DNA of 13,471 nt, taken from contig JBHHXE010000051.1 in assembly GCA_046756865.1 (NCBI GenBank), forward strand, positions 1 to 13,471. The letters run 5' to 3'. Source of the DNA: DUAG01 sp046756865. Its GTDB lineage: Bacteria; Nitrospirota; Nitrospiria; SBBL01; JAADHI01. Shown piece by piece: positions 7,337-13,471 of this stretch. Within the stretch, counting starts at the first letter, position 1, and every line of letters starts with the position of its first letter. The position numbers were made by a program, and so were the translations under genes. Below the pieces are notes generated by a model. It did not search any database. It had not been told where the DNA came from and saw nothing but the letters and a program-made list of their open reading frames with translations.

Positions 7337-9673
7337 ATGAACGGAAAACGTCTGGGTGAATGGGTCATTCGCTTCAGGTGGTTGATTATTGTGAGTACGC
7401 TTGGGCTGGCGTTGGCGGCGGGAAGCGGTGGACGGTTTCTCGGGTTTTCGACAGACTACCGTGTTTTCTTCGGAAAGGATAATCCCCAGTTGCAGGCCTT
7501 TGAAAGACTTCAGGATACCTATACAAAAAATGACAATGTCCTCTTTGCCATTGCACCGGATGATGGCAAGGTCTTTACCCGCGAAACTTTGTCGCTTGTC
7601 GAAGATTTGACGAAAGATGCCTGGCAGATTCCTTACTCTCTGCGCGTTGATTCGATTACCAATTTTCAGCATACCTGGGCGGATGGGGATGAGTTGATCG
7701 TGGAAGACCTGGTGAAAAATGCAGCCTCCCTTTCCAGTTTTGATTTGGATCGGATCAAGACCGTTGCCCTTTCAGAGCCGCTTTTGCTCAATCGAAATAT
7801 CTCTCCCTCAGGTGATGTGACCGGCGTCAATGTGACGATCAGCCTGCCGGGAAAATCGATGGACGAGGTTCCGGAGGTCGTTGCATTTGTCCGTGAAATG
7901 GCCCGGAAGATAGAGACTGAACACCCGGAAATAAAAGTTTATTTAAGCGGCATGGTGATGATGAATAATTCTTTTTCGGAAGCAAGTCAGGACGATATGT
8001 CTACCCTGATGCCACTGATGTACCTGGTCCTTATTATCTCGCTGGGTATAATGCTTCGGTCATTTTCCGGTGCCTTCGCCGCGGTCATGGTCATCGGCCT
8101 TTCAGCTTTGACTGCGATCGGACTGGCCGGGTGGTCCGGTATTCTCTTTACCCCTCCCTCCGCCAGCGCCCCAACAATTATCTTGACCCTGGCTGTGGCA
8201 GACAGTGTCCACTTCCTGGTAACGATGTTTCAGGAGATGCGGCGCGGTAAAAGCAAACGAGATGCGATCATCGAATCGATGCGGATCAACCTGTTGCCGA
8301 TTTTTCTAACCTCTTTGACGACTACGATAGGCTTCTTAAGCATGAACACAAGCGACTCGCCGCCTTTTCATGATCTTGGCAACATGGTCGCGATGGGTGT
8401 TATAGCCGCTTTTTTCTATTCAATCTTCTTTCTGCCGGCCATGATGTCGGTACTACCTGTTTGGGCAAAGAATCACAAGAAAAATTCTAAATTTTTTATG
8501 GATCATTTGGGAGACTTTGTGGTGAATCGCCGTCAACCCCTATTCTGGGGGATGTTGGCCATTACCTTTCTCTTTATTTCCTCCGTTCCCTTAAATCGCT
8601 TTAATGATCAATTTGTAAATTATTTTGATGATCGCTATTCCTTTCGAACAGATACGGACTTCATCGTTGATCATCTTACGGGAATCTACCTGATTGAGTA
8701 TTCACTCGATTCCGGAGAGGAAGGGGGCGTCAGCAATCCGGAATATTTGAAGACACTGGAGGCTTTTGGCGAATGGTACAAGCAACAGACAAATGTGCTT
8801 CACGTCAGTAGCCTGACGGTGGTCATGAAGCGACTCAACCAAAACATGCATGGCGATGATCCGGCCTACTATCGAATCCCGGAGAATCGGGAACTCTCTG
8901 CCCAGTACCTTCTCCTGTATGAGATGTCTCTCCCTTATGGCCTGGACCTAAATAACCAGATTAATGTCAAAAAGTCGGCAACGCGTTTCAGTGTAACCCT
9001 GGAAAATGTTTCAACCACTGAAATGTTGGCCCTCGAGGAAAGGGCACAGCAGTGGCTCCAGGAAAATGCTTCTCCCTCGATGCAGGTTCCTGGAGCCAGC
9101 ACGACGATTATGTTCTCACATATTTCCGAACGGAATATCAACAGTATGATGTTTGGAACAGCTCTTGCTCTGCTACTCATCTCGGGGATATTAATCGTTT
9201 CCCTGAGGAATATTAAGATTGGTTTCTTGAGCATTATCCCGAATCTGGTTCCGGCCGGGATGGCTTTTGGCTTTTGGGGATTGATGGTGGGAGAGATCGG
9301 CGTCGGAACCTCGATTGTGGTCGGAATGAGTCTCGGTATCGTGGTTGACGATACCGTCCATTTCCTGAGTAAATATCTCCGTGCGAAACGGGAGCATGGG
9401 ATGAACAGTCAGGACGCGGTCCGCTATGCATTTCATAATGTGGGGAGTGCCCTATGGGTTACCTCCTTCGTATTGGGGGTGGGGTTTTCTGTGCTGACTT
9501 TTTCCGGATTTTCTATGAATGCCGAGATGGGACTTCTGACTGCTATCACAATCGCGTTCGCTCTAGCGGCTGACTTTTTACTTCTCCCGCCATTGTTGAT
9601 GACCATGGAAGGGGCTCAGCCGAAGGAGGCGAGAAGTCCAATGACGAAACCCGGAACTGAAGGTGTTGTGTGA
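7337..9673 (+). CDS. RND-superfamily (MMPL/COG1033-type) transporter
   Basis: A 778-residue inner-membrane pump with the internal two-fold symmetry of RND proteins. Each half has one membrane helix (about residues 15-33 and 395-412), a large periplasmic loop (about 35-220 and 413-610) and a bundle of five helices. The putative proton-relay acidic residues are Asp289 in AVADSVHFLV and Asp671-Asp672 in GIVVDDTVHFLSKYL; both are followed by the characteristic V-H-F. The length is typical of the COG1033/MMPL group, which exports lipids and other hydrophobic molecules, and shorter than AcrB-type pumps (about 1,030). The start ATG follows GGGGAG at 6 nt. The genes for a LolA-like periplasmic protein and an outer-membrane barrel follow directly, but there is no membrane-fusion protein gene. 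A tripartite drug-efflux system of the AcrAB-TolC kind is therefore less likely than a lipid-trafficking system. Confidence 0.92.
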   Translation: MNGKRLGEWVIRFRWLIIVSTLGLALAAGSGGRFLGFSTDYRVFFGKDNPQLQAFERLQDTYTKNDNVLFAIAPDDGKVFTRETLSLVEDLTKDAWQIPYSLRVDSITNFQHTWADGDELIVEDLVKNAASLSSFDLDRIKTVALSEPLLLNRNISPSGDVTGVNVTISLPGKSMDEVPEVVAFVREMARKIETEHPEIKVYLSGMVMMNNSFSEASQDDMSTLMPLMYLVLIISLGIMLRSFSGAFAAVMVIGLSALTAIGLAGWSGILFTPPSASAPTIILTLAVADSVHFLVTMFQEMRRGKSKRDAIIESMRINLLPIFLTSLTTTIGFLSMNTSDSPPFHDLGNMVAMGVIAAFFYSIFFLPAMMSVLPVWAKNHKKNSKFFMDHLGDFVVNRRQPLFWGMLAITFLFISSVPLNRFNDQFVNYFDDRYSFRTDTDFIVDHLTGIYLIEYSLDSGEEGGVSNPEYLKTLEAFGEWYKQQTNVLHVSSLTVVMKRLNQNMHGDDPAYYRIPENRELSAQYLLLYEMSLPYGLDLNNQINVKKSATRFSVTLENVSTTEMLALEERAQQWLQENASPSMQVPGASTTIMFSHISERNINSMMFGTALALLLISGILIVSLRNIKIGFLSIIPNLVPAGMAFGFWGLMVGEIGVGTSIVVGMSLGIVVDDTVHFLSKYLRAKREHGMNSQDAVRYAFHNVGSALWVTSFVLGVGFSVLTFSGFSMNAEMGLLTAITIAFALAADFLLLPPLLMTMEGAQPKEARSPMTKPGTEGVV

Positions 9674-9705
9674 GTGCATCGGTCAACCATAAAAGCTTGT
9701 ATATA

Positions 9706-9711
9706 AAGGAG
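9706..9711 (+). promoter_or_regulatory. Ribosome-binding site deciding the start of the LolA-like gene
   Basis: AAGGAG at 9706-9711 lies 6 nt before the ATG at 9718 and 3 nt before the ATG at 9715. The longest possible reading frame would start at a GTG at 9670 that overlaps the pump stop codon, but it would put 16 polar residues in front of the signal peptide. The site therefore supports a start at 9718 (or 9715). Confidence 0.7.
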
Positions 9712-9717
9712 CGAATG

Positions 9718-10500
9718 ATGAAGCCTTATATCTTTTTTCTTGCCTTGTTGTTGTTATTTCCGGTCACTTCATTCTCTGAAACTCCGGAGGAGAAAGGCCT
9801 GTCCATTGCCGTTGAGGCTGATCGAAGGGATAACGGCTTTGGAGATTTTACATCCAGGCTCAAAATGGTATTAAGGAACAAGCAAGGAGAATCGAGTACG
9901 CGTGTGATTCGAAACAGAACCCTGGAGGTTGAGGGAGATGGAGACAAGTCTCTTATTATTTTTGACAACCCGAGGGACGTAAAGGGGACGGCCTTTCTCA
10001 GCTTTACTCATAAAATCAAAAATGATGATCAGTGGATTTTTCTCCCCGCGCTGAAGCGGGTCAAACGCATTAGTTCTTCCAACAAGTCGGGTTCTTTCAT
10101 GGGGAGCGAGTTTGCCTATGAGGATATCACGAGTCAAGAGGTCGAAAAATATACCTACCGCTGGCTTCGGGACGAAGATTATGAAGGGCAATCAACTTTT
10201 GTGATTGAGCGATATCCAGTTGATCCGAACTCCGGTTATACACGCCAGGTGGTCTGGATTGACCAGGCTGAGTATCGACCTCTGAAGGTCGATTATTTTG
10301 ACCGGAAAAAGGACCTCCTTAAAACCTTAACCTATCACGGCTATCAACAATACCTTGGAAAGTTCTGGAGGCCGGACCGGATGGAGATGGTCAATCACCA
10401 GACCGGAAAGGGTACGGTCTTAAACTGGAAGGATTTTAAGTTCAAGACCGGGCTGACAGACCGGAATTTTAATAAAAACAGCCTGAAGCGTGTCCGGTGA
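9718..10500 (+). CDS. LolA-like outer-membrane lipoprotein-sorting protein (COG2834/PF17131 type)
   Basis: About 260 residues with a signal peptide (MKPYIFFLALLLLFPVTSFSE) and a mature domain of the LolA/LolB-like fold. Recognisable family blocks are LIIFDNPRDVKGTAFLSFTH, DDQWIFLPALKRVKRISS, GSFMGSEFAYEDI, VVWIDQAEYRPLKVDYFDR and the near-terminal WKDFKFKTGLTDRNFNKNSL. True LolA carries lipoproteins across the periplasm. This uncharacterised branch is usually encoded beside RND/MMPL pumps and is thought to receive a hydrophobic cargo from them. No lipobox cysteine is present, so it should be a free periplasmic carrier. It lies 44 bp after the pump gene, and its stop overlaps the start of the barrel gene (GTGA, 10497-10500). 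The predicted start is set by the ribosome-binding site at 9706-9711. Confidence 0.88.
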   Translation: MKPYIFFLALLLLFPVTSFSETPEEKGLSIAVEADRRDNGFGDFTSRLKMVLRNKQGESSTRVIRNRTLEVEGDGDKSLIIFDNPRDVKGTAFLSFTHKIKNDDQWIFLPALKRVKRISSSNKSGSFMGSEFAYEDITSQEVEKYTYRWLRDEDYEGQSTFVIERYPVDPNSGYTRQVVWIDQAEYRPLKVDYFDRKKDLLKTLTYHGYQQYLGKFWRPDRMEMVNHQTGKGTVLNWKDFKFKTGLTDRNFNKNSLKRVR

Positions 10501-11696
10501 GATTGTTATCTCCAATAGGGTTTATTGTCCTTCTTATCCTATCTGTTTTTGCCTTCATCCCTGAGGGGGTGGCAAATGAGCTGAGCGGTTATGCGGCTGT
10601 AGAGGGGCGGTTATTTTTTTACGATCAGCGGCATCCCGGTCAAAGAGAACAGCAAGGCTCTATCGCCGCCCAGCCGGAATACTTCCATGAGTGGAAAGAG
10701 AGCAGCTTTACGGCCGTTCCCTTTTTTCGTCTCGACAGCGCCGATTCAAGGCGGAGCCATGTCGATATCAGAGAGTTCTTTTTTCTCTGGTATCCGGAAT
10801 CCTTTGAGCTTGGGGTCGGTATCCGGAAAGTTTTCTGGGGTGTCACAGAGTCGCAACACCTCGTGGATATCATCAACCAGACCGACCTTGTGGAACTTCC
10901 TGACGGAGAAGAAAAGCTCGGTCAGCCGATGATTAATCTCTCCATCCTGAGAGACTGGGGAATACTCGATGTGTATCTCCTCCCGTATTTCCGGGAACGA
11001 ACCTTTCCCGGCCTTAAAGGAAGGCTTCGCTTTCCTTTGGTTGTGGATACTGATCAGACTCAATATGAAAGTGGAGCGAAACAACATCACTTCGATGTTG
11101 CGGCACGCTACGGTCAAACCTTCGGCGATTGGGATGTCGGTCTTTCCCATTTTCAGGGAACCGGGCGAGAGCCTAGCCTGGTTCCTGGGAGGGATGCTTC
11201 AGGAAGCCCTGTCCTGATCCCACGCTATGAACAGATTGGCCAAACCGGTCTGGAGCTCCAAAAGGTCGCTGAAGCATGGCTCTGGAAACTTGAGTTGATC
11301 CACCGTGTCGGCCAGGGTGATTCTTTCGAGGCCTGGACCGGCGGTTTTGAATATACATTCAGTGCAATCTTCCGAACGAAGATAGATCTTGGCATCATTG
11401 GAGAATGGCTTCATGATTCGAGGGGAAATGCAGCGACCACACCCTTTGAAGAGGACCTCATGGCAGGAGCCCGGCTGGCCTTAAATGATATGGCGAGTAC
11501 AGAACTGCTATTCGGCATGATCCAGGATCTTGATCACTCGGCGCGGATTTTCAGTTTGGAAGCAAGCCGCCGCCTGACGGAACATTGGAAGATCGAGGTC
11601 GAAGCGCTGATCTTCAACCAACAATCTCCGGGTGAGTTGTTAAGTTCCCAAGGGGATGATGACTTCCTCCAGGCCTCATTATTTTATCACTTTTAG
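10497..11696 (+). CDS. Outer-membrane beta-barrel protein of the RND operon
   Basis: A 399-residue protein with a signal peptide (about residues 1-27, ending near GVANELSG). The rest has many short amphipathic strands separated by polar turns, for example RTKIDLGIIGEWLHDSRG and WKIEVEALIFNQQSP. It ends SLFYHF; a C-terminal phenylalanine after an alternating strand is the usual recognition signal for barrel insertion by the BAM machinery. The segment GVGIRKVFWGVTESQHLVD-IINQTDLVE recalls the G-x-Q/K-x-x-W-G and D-x-x-N-x-x-D pattern of DUF1302/alginate-export-like barrels, but I cannot assign a named family. The start is a GTG overlapping the stop of the LolA-like gene, so translation is probably coupled. 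Position suggests it is the outer-membrane acceptor or exit for cargo moved by the pump and carrier. Confidence 0.75.
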   Translation: MRLLSPIGFIVLLILSVFAFIPEGVANELSGYAAVEGRLFFYDQRHPGQREQQGSIAAQPEYFHEWKESSFTAVPFFRLDSADSRRSHVDIREFFFLWYPESFELGVGIRKVFWGVTESQHLVDIINQTDLVELPDGEEKLGQPMINLSILRDWGILDVYLLPYFRERTFPGLKGRLRFPLVVDTDQTQYESGAKQHHFDVAARYGQTFGDWDVGLSHFQGTGREPSLVPGRDASGSPVLIPRYEQIGQTGLELQKVAEAWLWKLELIHRVGQGDSFEAWTGGFEYTFSAIFRTKIDLGIIGEWLHDSRGNAATTPFEEDLMAGARLALNDMASTELLFGMIQDLDHSARIFSLEASRRLTEHWKIEVEALIFNQQSPGELLSSQGDDDFLQASLFYHF

Positions 11697-11711
11697 ACCT
11701 TATTATTCTTG

Positions 11712-11727
11712 ACACAAGATCTTGTGT
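11712..11727. promoter_or_regulatory. NrdR-box-like perfect 16-bp palindrome, copy 1
   Basis: ACACAAGATCTTGTGT is perfectly self-complementary. It matches the published NrdR-box consensus, as I recall it (acaCwAtATaTwGtgt), at 14 of 16 positions. It overlaps a TTGACA hexamer (11709-11714), but no convincing -10 follows at 16-18 bp. NrdR boxes normally occur as close pairs before ribonucleotide-reductase genes; here there is one per repeat copy and no such gene, so the protein that binds is uncertain. Confidence 0.4.
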
Positions 11728-11813
11728 GGGAACAAAGAAGGTCACAATGATTATTATTTGGGCAAAGTGCTGATCATCCTGAATGGTAAGGGAAAAATGT
11801 CGATCAGGCAGGA

Positions 11814-11847
11814 ATATCCACAGTGTATGCACAGTAAATGTGGATAA
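11814..11847. promoter_or_regulatory. DnaA-box cluster, copy 1
   Basis: Three 9-mers resemble the DnaA box TTATNCACA. They are ATATCCACA (11814-11822, one mismatch), GTATGCACA (11825-11833, one mismatch) and TGTGGATAA (11839-11847, a perfect TTATCCACA on the minus strand). The first two start 11 bp apart, about one helical turn. An AT-rich tract begins immediately after the third box. Confidence 0.5.
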
Positions 11848-12021
11848 ATAAATCCTGCATCTTTAGAAGGTAAATATTATTTTAGGTCAGTAAAATCAGT
11901 AGGTTGTGATGTTAAATTACATTTATCTCACCGAATTTACATAATATATCGTGACTTTCTCAACATGTTGACATGAATCAATAAATTAGGGCTTGCGATG
12001 AAGGAATTCTTCATTTTTTAG

Positions 12022-12108
12022 CCGATTTGACGGAGAAACGCCTTGGGATGAGAAAGATTCTCCGCCACTCACTTGTAATGGGGGAGGGGTTACCTGGAAA
12101 AAAATCGG
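12022..12108. other. Nested inverted repeats in the spacer between the repeat copies
   Basis: CCGATTT (12022-12028) pairs with AAATCGG (12102-12108). Inside it, CGGAGAA (12031-12037) pairs with TTCTCCG (12058-12064) around a 20-nt loop. An alternative short hairpin, CGGAG/CTCCG (12106-12120), would compete with the outer stem. This could be a structured RNA or simply chance pairing; there is no sign of a promoter for it. Confidence 0.25.
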
Positions 12109-12202
12109 AGTGTCTCTCCGTGGAACACTTTTCTCAAACTCAATGTCCAGCTACAATAACACCAGTTCATATTTGATCTCCGTTCCTCATATTTTTCTCT
12201 TG

Positions 12203-12218
12203 ACACAATATCTTGTAT
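12203..12218. promoter_or_regulatory. NrdR-box-like palindrome, copy 2
   Basis: ACACAATATCTTGTAT matches the recalled NrdR-box consensus at 14 of 16 positions but is less symmetrical than copy 1 (12 of 16 self-complementary). It differs from copy 1 at two positions, and each copy is closer to the consensus at one of them. Confidence 0.4.
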
Positions 12219-12304
12219 GGAAACAAGGACTGTCGGAATGGTCAAAATTTGGGCAAACTGTAGATCGGCCTGAATGATAAGGGGAAAGTCTTGATTCGGG
12301 GAGT

Positions 12305-12338
12305 ATATCCACACTGTGTCCACAGAAACTGTGGATAA
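12305..12338. promoter_or_regulatory. DnaA-box cluster, copy 2
   Basis: ATATCCACA (12305-12313), GTGTCCACA (12316-12324, two mismatches) and TGTGGATAA (12330-12338, perfect on the minus strand) keep exactly the spacing of copy 1. An AT-rich tract again follows directly. Confidence 0.5.
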
Positions 12339-12505
12339 TAAATCGAGGATTAAAACGCGTTATTTTTAAATTATTTTAATAATATCAATTGGTTATGAGT
12401 TTAAGGTCTCTTTATGTGTCTCTCAACACCCAAAATTGTTCTTAATTTCTCAACATCTTGATTTTCAAGAGGAAAATGACCGGTATATTCGTTGAATCCC
12501 CGTTT

Positions 12506-12531
12506 GGGTGATCCGTTTATTGGATCTTCCC
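12506..12531 (-). terminator. Weak hairpin downstream of the ABC-associated gene
   Basis: GATCC (12510-12514) pairs with GGATC (12522-12526) around a 7-nt loop, and an outer GGG/CCC (12506-12508 with 12529-12531) extends the stem past a small internal loop. It lies 15 bp beyond the stop of the minus-strand gene. No T-run follows, so terminator function is only a possibility. Confidence 0.25.
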
Positions 12532-12545
12532 GGTGGACTCGATTG

Positions 12546-13043
12546 TCATGCACAAGAAGGGAAGGATTCTTCGTCCAGGTAGAGTGTCTGGGTGTCGTCG
12601 TTGTACCCGAGCAGTTCGGCGTACCTTCCCCAATTAACGATGGTTTTAAAGAGTCCCTCAGTATTCTCATGCGGAAGAAAATGAGAGAGTGCTTCCAGTG
12701 TCGATTCCCGATCCAGGCGGCCCGCTTCAGATTTTTTTAATGCGCCAACAAGACGCTGAATGAGGCCCAGATTTTTGAACTGATCCCGAATCATCAGCTT
12801 GCGCTGTCCGATCTTGCTTTTTATCAGCTTTTTCCCCAGATCAAGAATGACAACATCGCCTCCGGGTGTTTCGGCAAAACCGAGCATTTCAGCCATTTTG
12901 ATGACTGAAAGTAATTCTCCGGATTCGTACTGGATGGCCTCCGCCAATTTATAGATGTCTTCTTTCCCGTGTTCGTCATCCAGATATTCTAATAATCCGA
13001 TGACTTCACTGGCAGAAACTTCAGGTAGAGGTTTAATTTGCAT
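12546..13043 (-). CDS. AAA-associated C-terminal domain protein (PF09821 type), ABC-transporter accessory
   Basis: A 165-residue soluble protein. It opens with MQIKPLPEVSASEVIGLLEYLDD, followed by ESGELLSVIKMAEMLGF, GDVVILDLGKKLI, and a second part with LGLIQRLVGAL and TIVNWGRYAELLGYNDDTQTLYL. This is the pattern of the AAA-associated C-terminal domain. That domain is usually fused to the end of ATPases of nitrate/sulfonate/bicarbonate-type ABC importers and probably regulates the ATPase or senses a ligand. Here it is a separate gene 41 bp after the ATPase stop, with its own AGGAG ribosome-binding site 5 nt before the ATG. The split therefore looks natural, not the result of a frameshift. It is the last gene of the operon and converges on the barrel gene across the repeat region. 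Confidence 0.8.
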   Translation of the reverse strand: MQIKPLPEVSASEVIGLLEYLDDEHGKEDIYKLAEAIQYESGELLSVIKMAEMLGFAETPGGDVVILDLGKKLIKSKIGQRKLMIRDQFKNLGLIQRLVGALKKSEAGRLDRESTLEALSHFLPHENTEGLFKTIVNWGRYAELLGYNDDTQTLYLDEESFPSCA

Positions 13044-13084
13044 GGAGACTCCTATGTAATAATGAGTAAATTATGCTTCTAATC

Positions 13085-13471
13085 CTATGCCATTAAGGAA
13101 AAGATGTGATCTGTCAATTCACTGACCACCGGGTCGTTTTTGTCCCGCGGCCGGGCAAGTTTAACCGGAATGTCGGCAATCAAGGTTCCGGGATGAGGTG
13201 ACAGCACCAGGACCCGGTCTGCCATCAGGACGGCCTCTTCAATGATATGAGTGACCATAACGATGGTATCCATTGCCATGGACTTGTCTTCCCATAGCAT
13301 CAGGACTTCTTCCCGCAGGGTAAGTGATGTTAGGGCGTCGAGGGCGGAGAAGGGTTCATCCATACAAAGAAGTTTGGGTTCAACCGCGAGGGCGCGTGCC
13401 AAGCCAACCCGCTGTTTCATCCCGCCCGACAGTTCACGGGGATAGGCCTCTTCAAAGCCGTCCAGGCCGAC
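13085..13471 (-). CDS. ABC transporter ATP-binding protein (NrtD/SsuB/TauB type), C-terminal part
   Basis: The last 128 residues of an ATPase that begins beyond the right edge. Visible motifs in order are the ABC signature LSGGMKQRV, Walker B with catalytic Glu in LLCMDEPFSALDALT, the D-loop (SALD) and the switch histidine in VTHIIEEAVLMADRVLVLS. The Walker A motif lies outside the window. DEPF-ALDALT followed by HPGTLIADIPVKLARPRD is typical of importers of nitrate, alkanesulfonates, taurine or bicarbonate; the substrate cannot be told without the binding protein and permease genes. The protein ends right after the ATPase domain (DHIFSLMA), where fused relatives continue into the domain found here as the next gene. 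Confidence 0.9.
   Translation of the reverse strand, partial: VGLDGFEEAYPRELSGGMKQRVGLARALAVEPKLLCMDEPFSALDALTSLTLREEVLMLWEDKSMAMDTIVMVTHIIEEAVLMADRVLVLSPHPGTLIADIPVKLARPRDKNDPVVSELTDHIFSLMA

Larger units (their letters stand above)
11706..11975 (+). repeat. Direct repeat copy 1 (DnaA-box/palindrome element)
   Basis: Bases 11706-11847 align without a gap to 12197-12338 at about 76% identity (108 of 142, counted by hand). After a one-base gap, similarity fades in the AT-rich part and returns at TTTCTCAACATGTTGA (11956-11971). Ordered parts: TTGACA, 16-bp palindrome, conserved ATTTGGGCAAA and CCTGAATG blocks, three DnaA-box-like 9-mers, AT-rich tract, TCAACATGTTGA palindrome. The right boundary is approximate. 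Confidence 0.75.
12197..12465 (+). repeat. Direct repeat copy 2 (DnaA-box/palindrome element)
   Basis: Same orientation as copy 1, offset 491 bp (490 after a single-base gap). The element order is the same: TTGACA (12200-12205), partial palindrome, ATTTGGGCAAA, GATC, CCTGAATG, the DnaA-box trio, AT-rich tract, and TTTCTCAACATCTTGA (12446-12461). The copy is more decayed in its palindromes but keeps the perfect last DnaA box. Confidence 0.75.
11697..12545. other. 849-bp gene-free region between convergent genes, holding a duplicated element
   Basis: The barrel gene ends at 11696 on the plus strand and the AAA-associated protein ends at 12546 on the minus strand, so neither needs a promoter here. 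The stretch is AT-rich, especially 11848-11960 and 12339-12450. It contains two diverged direct copies of a roughly 270-bp element, separated by a GC-richer 220-bp spacer with potential hairpins. Two minus-strand reading frames of 72 and 77 codons lie in the copies, but I judge them non-coding. Confidence 0.8.

Noticed and set aside
9670..9717. GTG start at 9670 for the LolA-like gene, giving an overlap with the pump gene
   Set aside because: It would add a polar 16-residue extension before an otherwise normal signal peptide; AAGGAG at 9706-9711 points to ATG 9718 (or 9715).
11709..11738. TTGACA in each repeat as the -35 of a promoter
   Set aside because: No acceptable -10 hexamer occurs 16-18 bp downstream in either copy (ACAAAG and ACAAGG at 17 bp).
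11614..11832. Minus-strand 72-codon reading frame in repeat copy 1, similar in peptide sequence to a frame in copy 2
   Set aside because: It begins with GTG inside the DnaA-box cluster, has no ribosome-binding site and runs into the barrel gene antisense. Differences from copy 2 fall evenly on codon positions 1, 2 and 3 (about 12, 9 and 10), so selection acts on the DNA and not on a protein.
11934..11944. XerD-arm-like TTATGTAAATT (minus strand), suggesting a dif site between convergent genes
   Set aside because: The opposite XerC arm does not match (GAGAAAGTCAC), and the motif is not kept in repeat copy 2. A half site is too weak to call.
12090..12323. Minus-strand 77-codon reading frame in repeat copy 2
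   Set aside because: Same reasoning as copy 1. The shared peptide pattern stops where the DNA repeat stops, and the remainder is unrelated.

Overview
The window looks like chromosomal DNA of a Gram-negative bacterium. Evidence is an outer-membrane beta-barrel protein, a LolA-type periplasmic lipoprotein-carrier homologue, an RND pump and several exported proteins. A fused SpmA/SpmB protein, a DUF2330 protein with an orphan RnfD-like protein, and an ABC ATPase with a separate AAA-associated C-terminal domain resemble gene content of environmental lineages such as Nitrospirota or Desulfobacterota. That placement is from general family knowledge; no rRNA or marker gene fixes the taxon. No tRNA, rRNA, CRISPR array or transposase was seen.

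Layout. (1) 1-206, minus: N-terminus of a membrane sensor protein cut by the window edge. (2) 389-4488, minus: ECF sigma factor, zinc-finger anti-sigma factor, RnfD/NqrB-like membrane protein and exported DUF2330 protein. ATGA stop/start overlaps couple the first pair and the last pair, and 235 bp separate the pairs. (3) 4752-5174, plus: small exported protein with a probable OB-fold. (4) 5182-6483, minus: fused SpmA-SpmB nucleoside-recognition membrane protein. (5) 6639-11696, plus: TetR regulator, then RND/MMPL-type pump, LolA-like periplasmic carrier and outer-membrane barrel. The last three form a plausible inner-membrane to periplasm to outer-membrane export route for a lipid or other hydrophobic molecule. 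The TetR promoter carries a palindrome between -35 and -10 and may give a nearly leaderless message. (6) 11697-12545: an 849-bp gene-free stretch between convergent genes. (7) 12546-13471, minus: AAA-associated C-terminal domain protein and the end of an NrtD/SsuB/TauB-type ABC ATPase.

The most unusual part is region 6. It holds two diverged direct copies, about 270 bp each and 491 bp apart, of a non-coding element. Each copy starts with TTGACA fused to a 16-bp palindrome resembling the NrdR box. About 87 bp further on lies a phased trio of DnaA-box-like 9-mers ending in a perfect TTATCCACA (reverse strand). An AT-rich tract and a TCAACAT(G/C)TTGA palindrome follow. Over the first 142 bp the copies align without gaps at about 76% identity (hand count). 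Substitutions fall evenly over the three codon positions of the short reverse-strand reading frames, so the element is probably not coding. A duplicated replication-origin-like or DnaA/NrdR-responsive element is the leading idea, but it is unproven.
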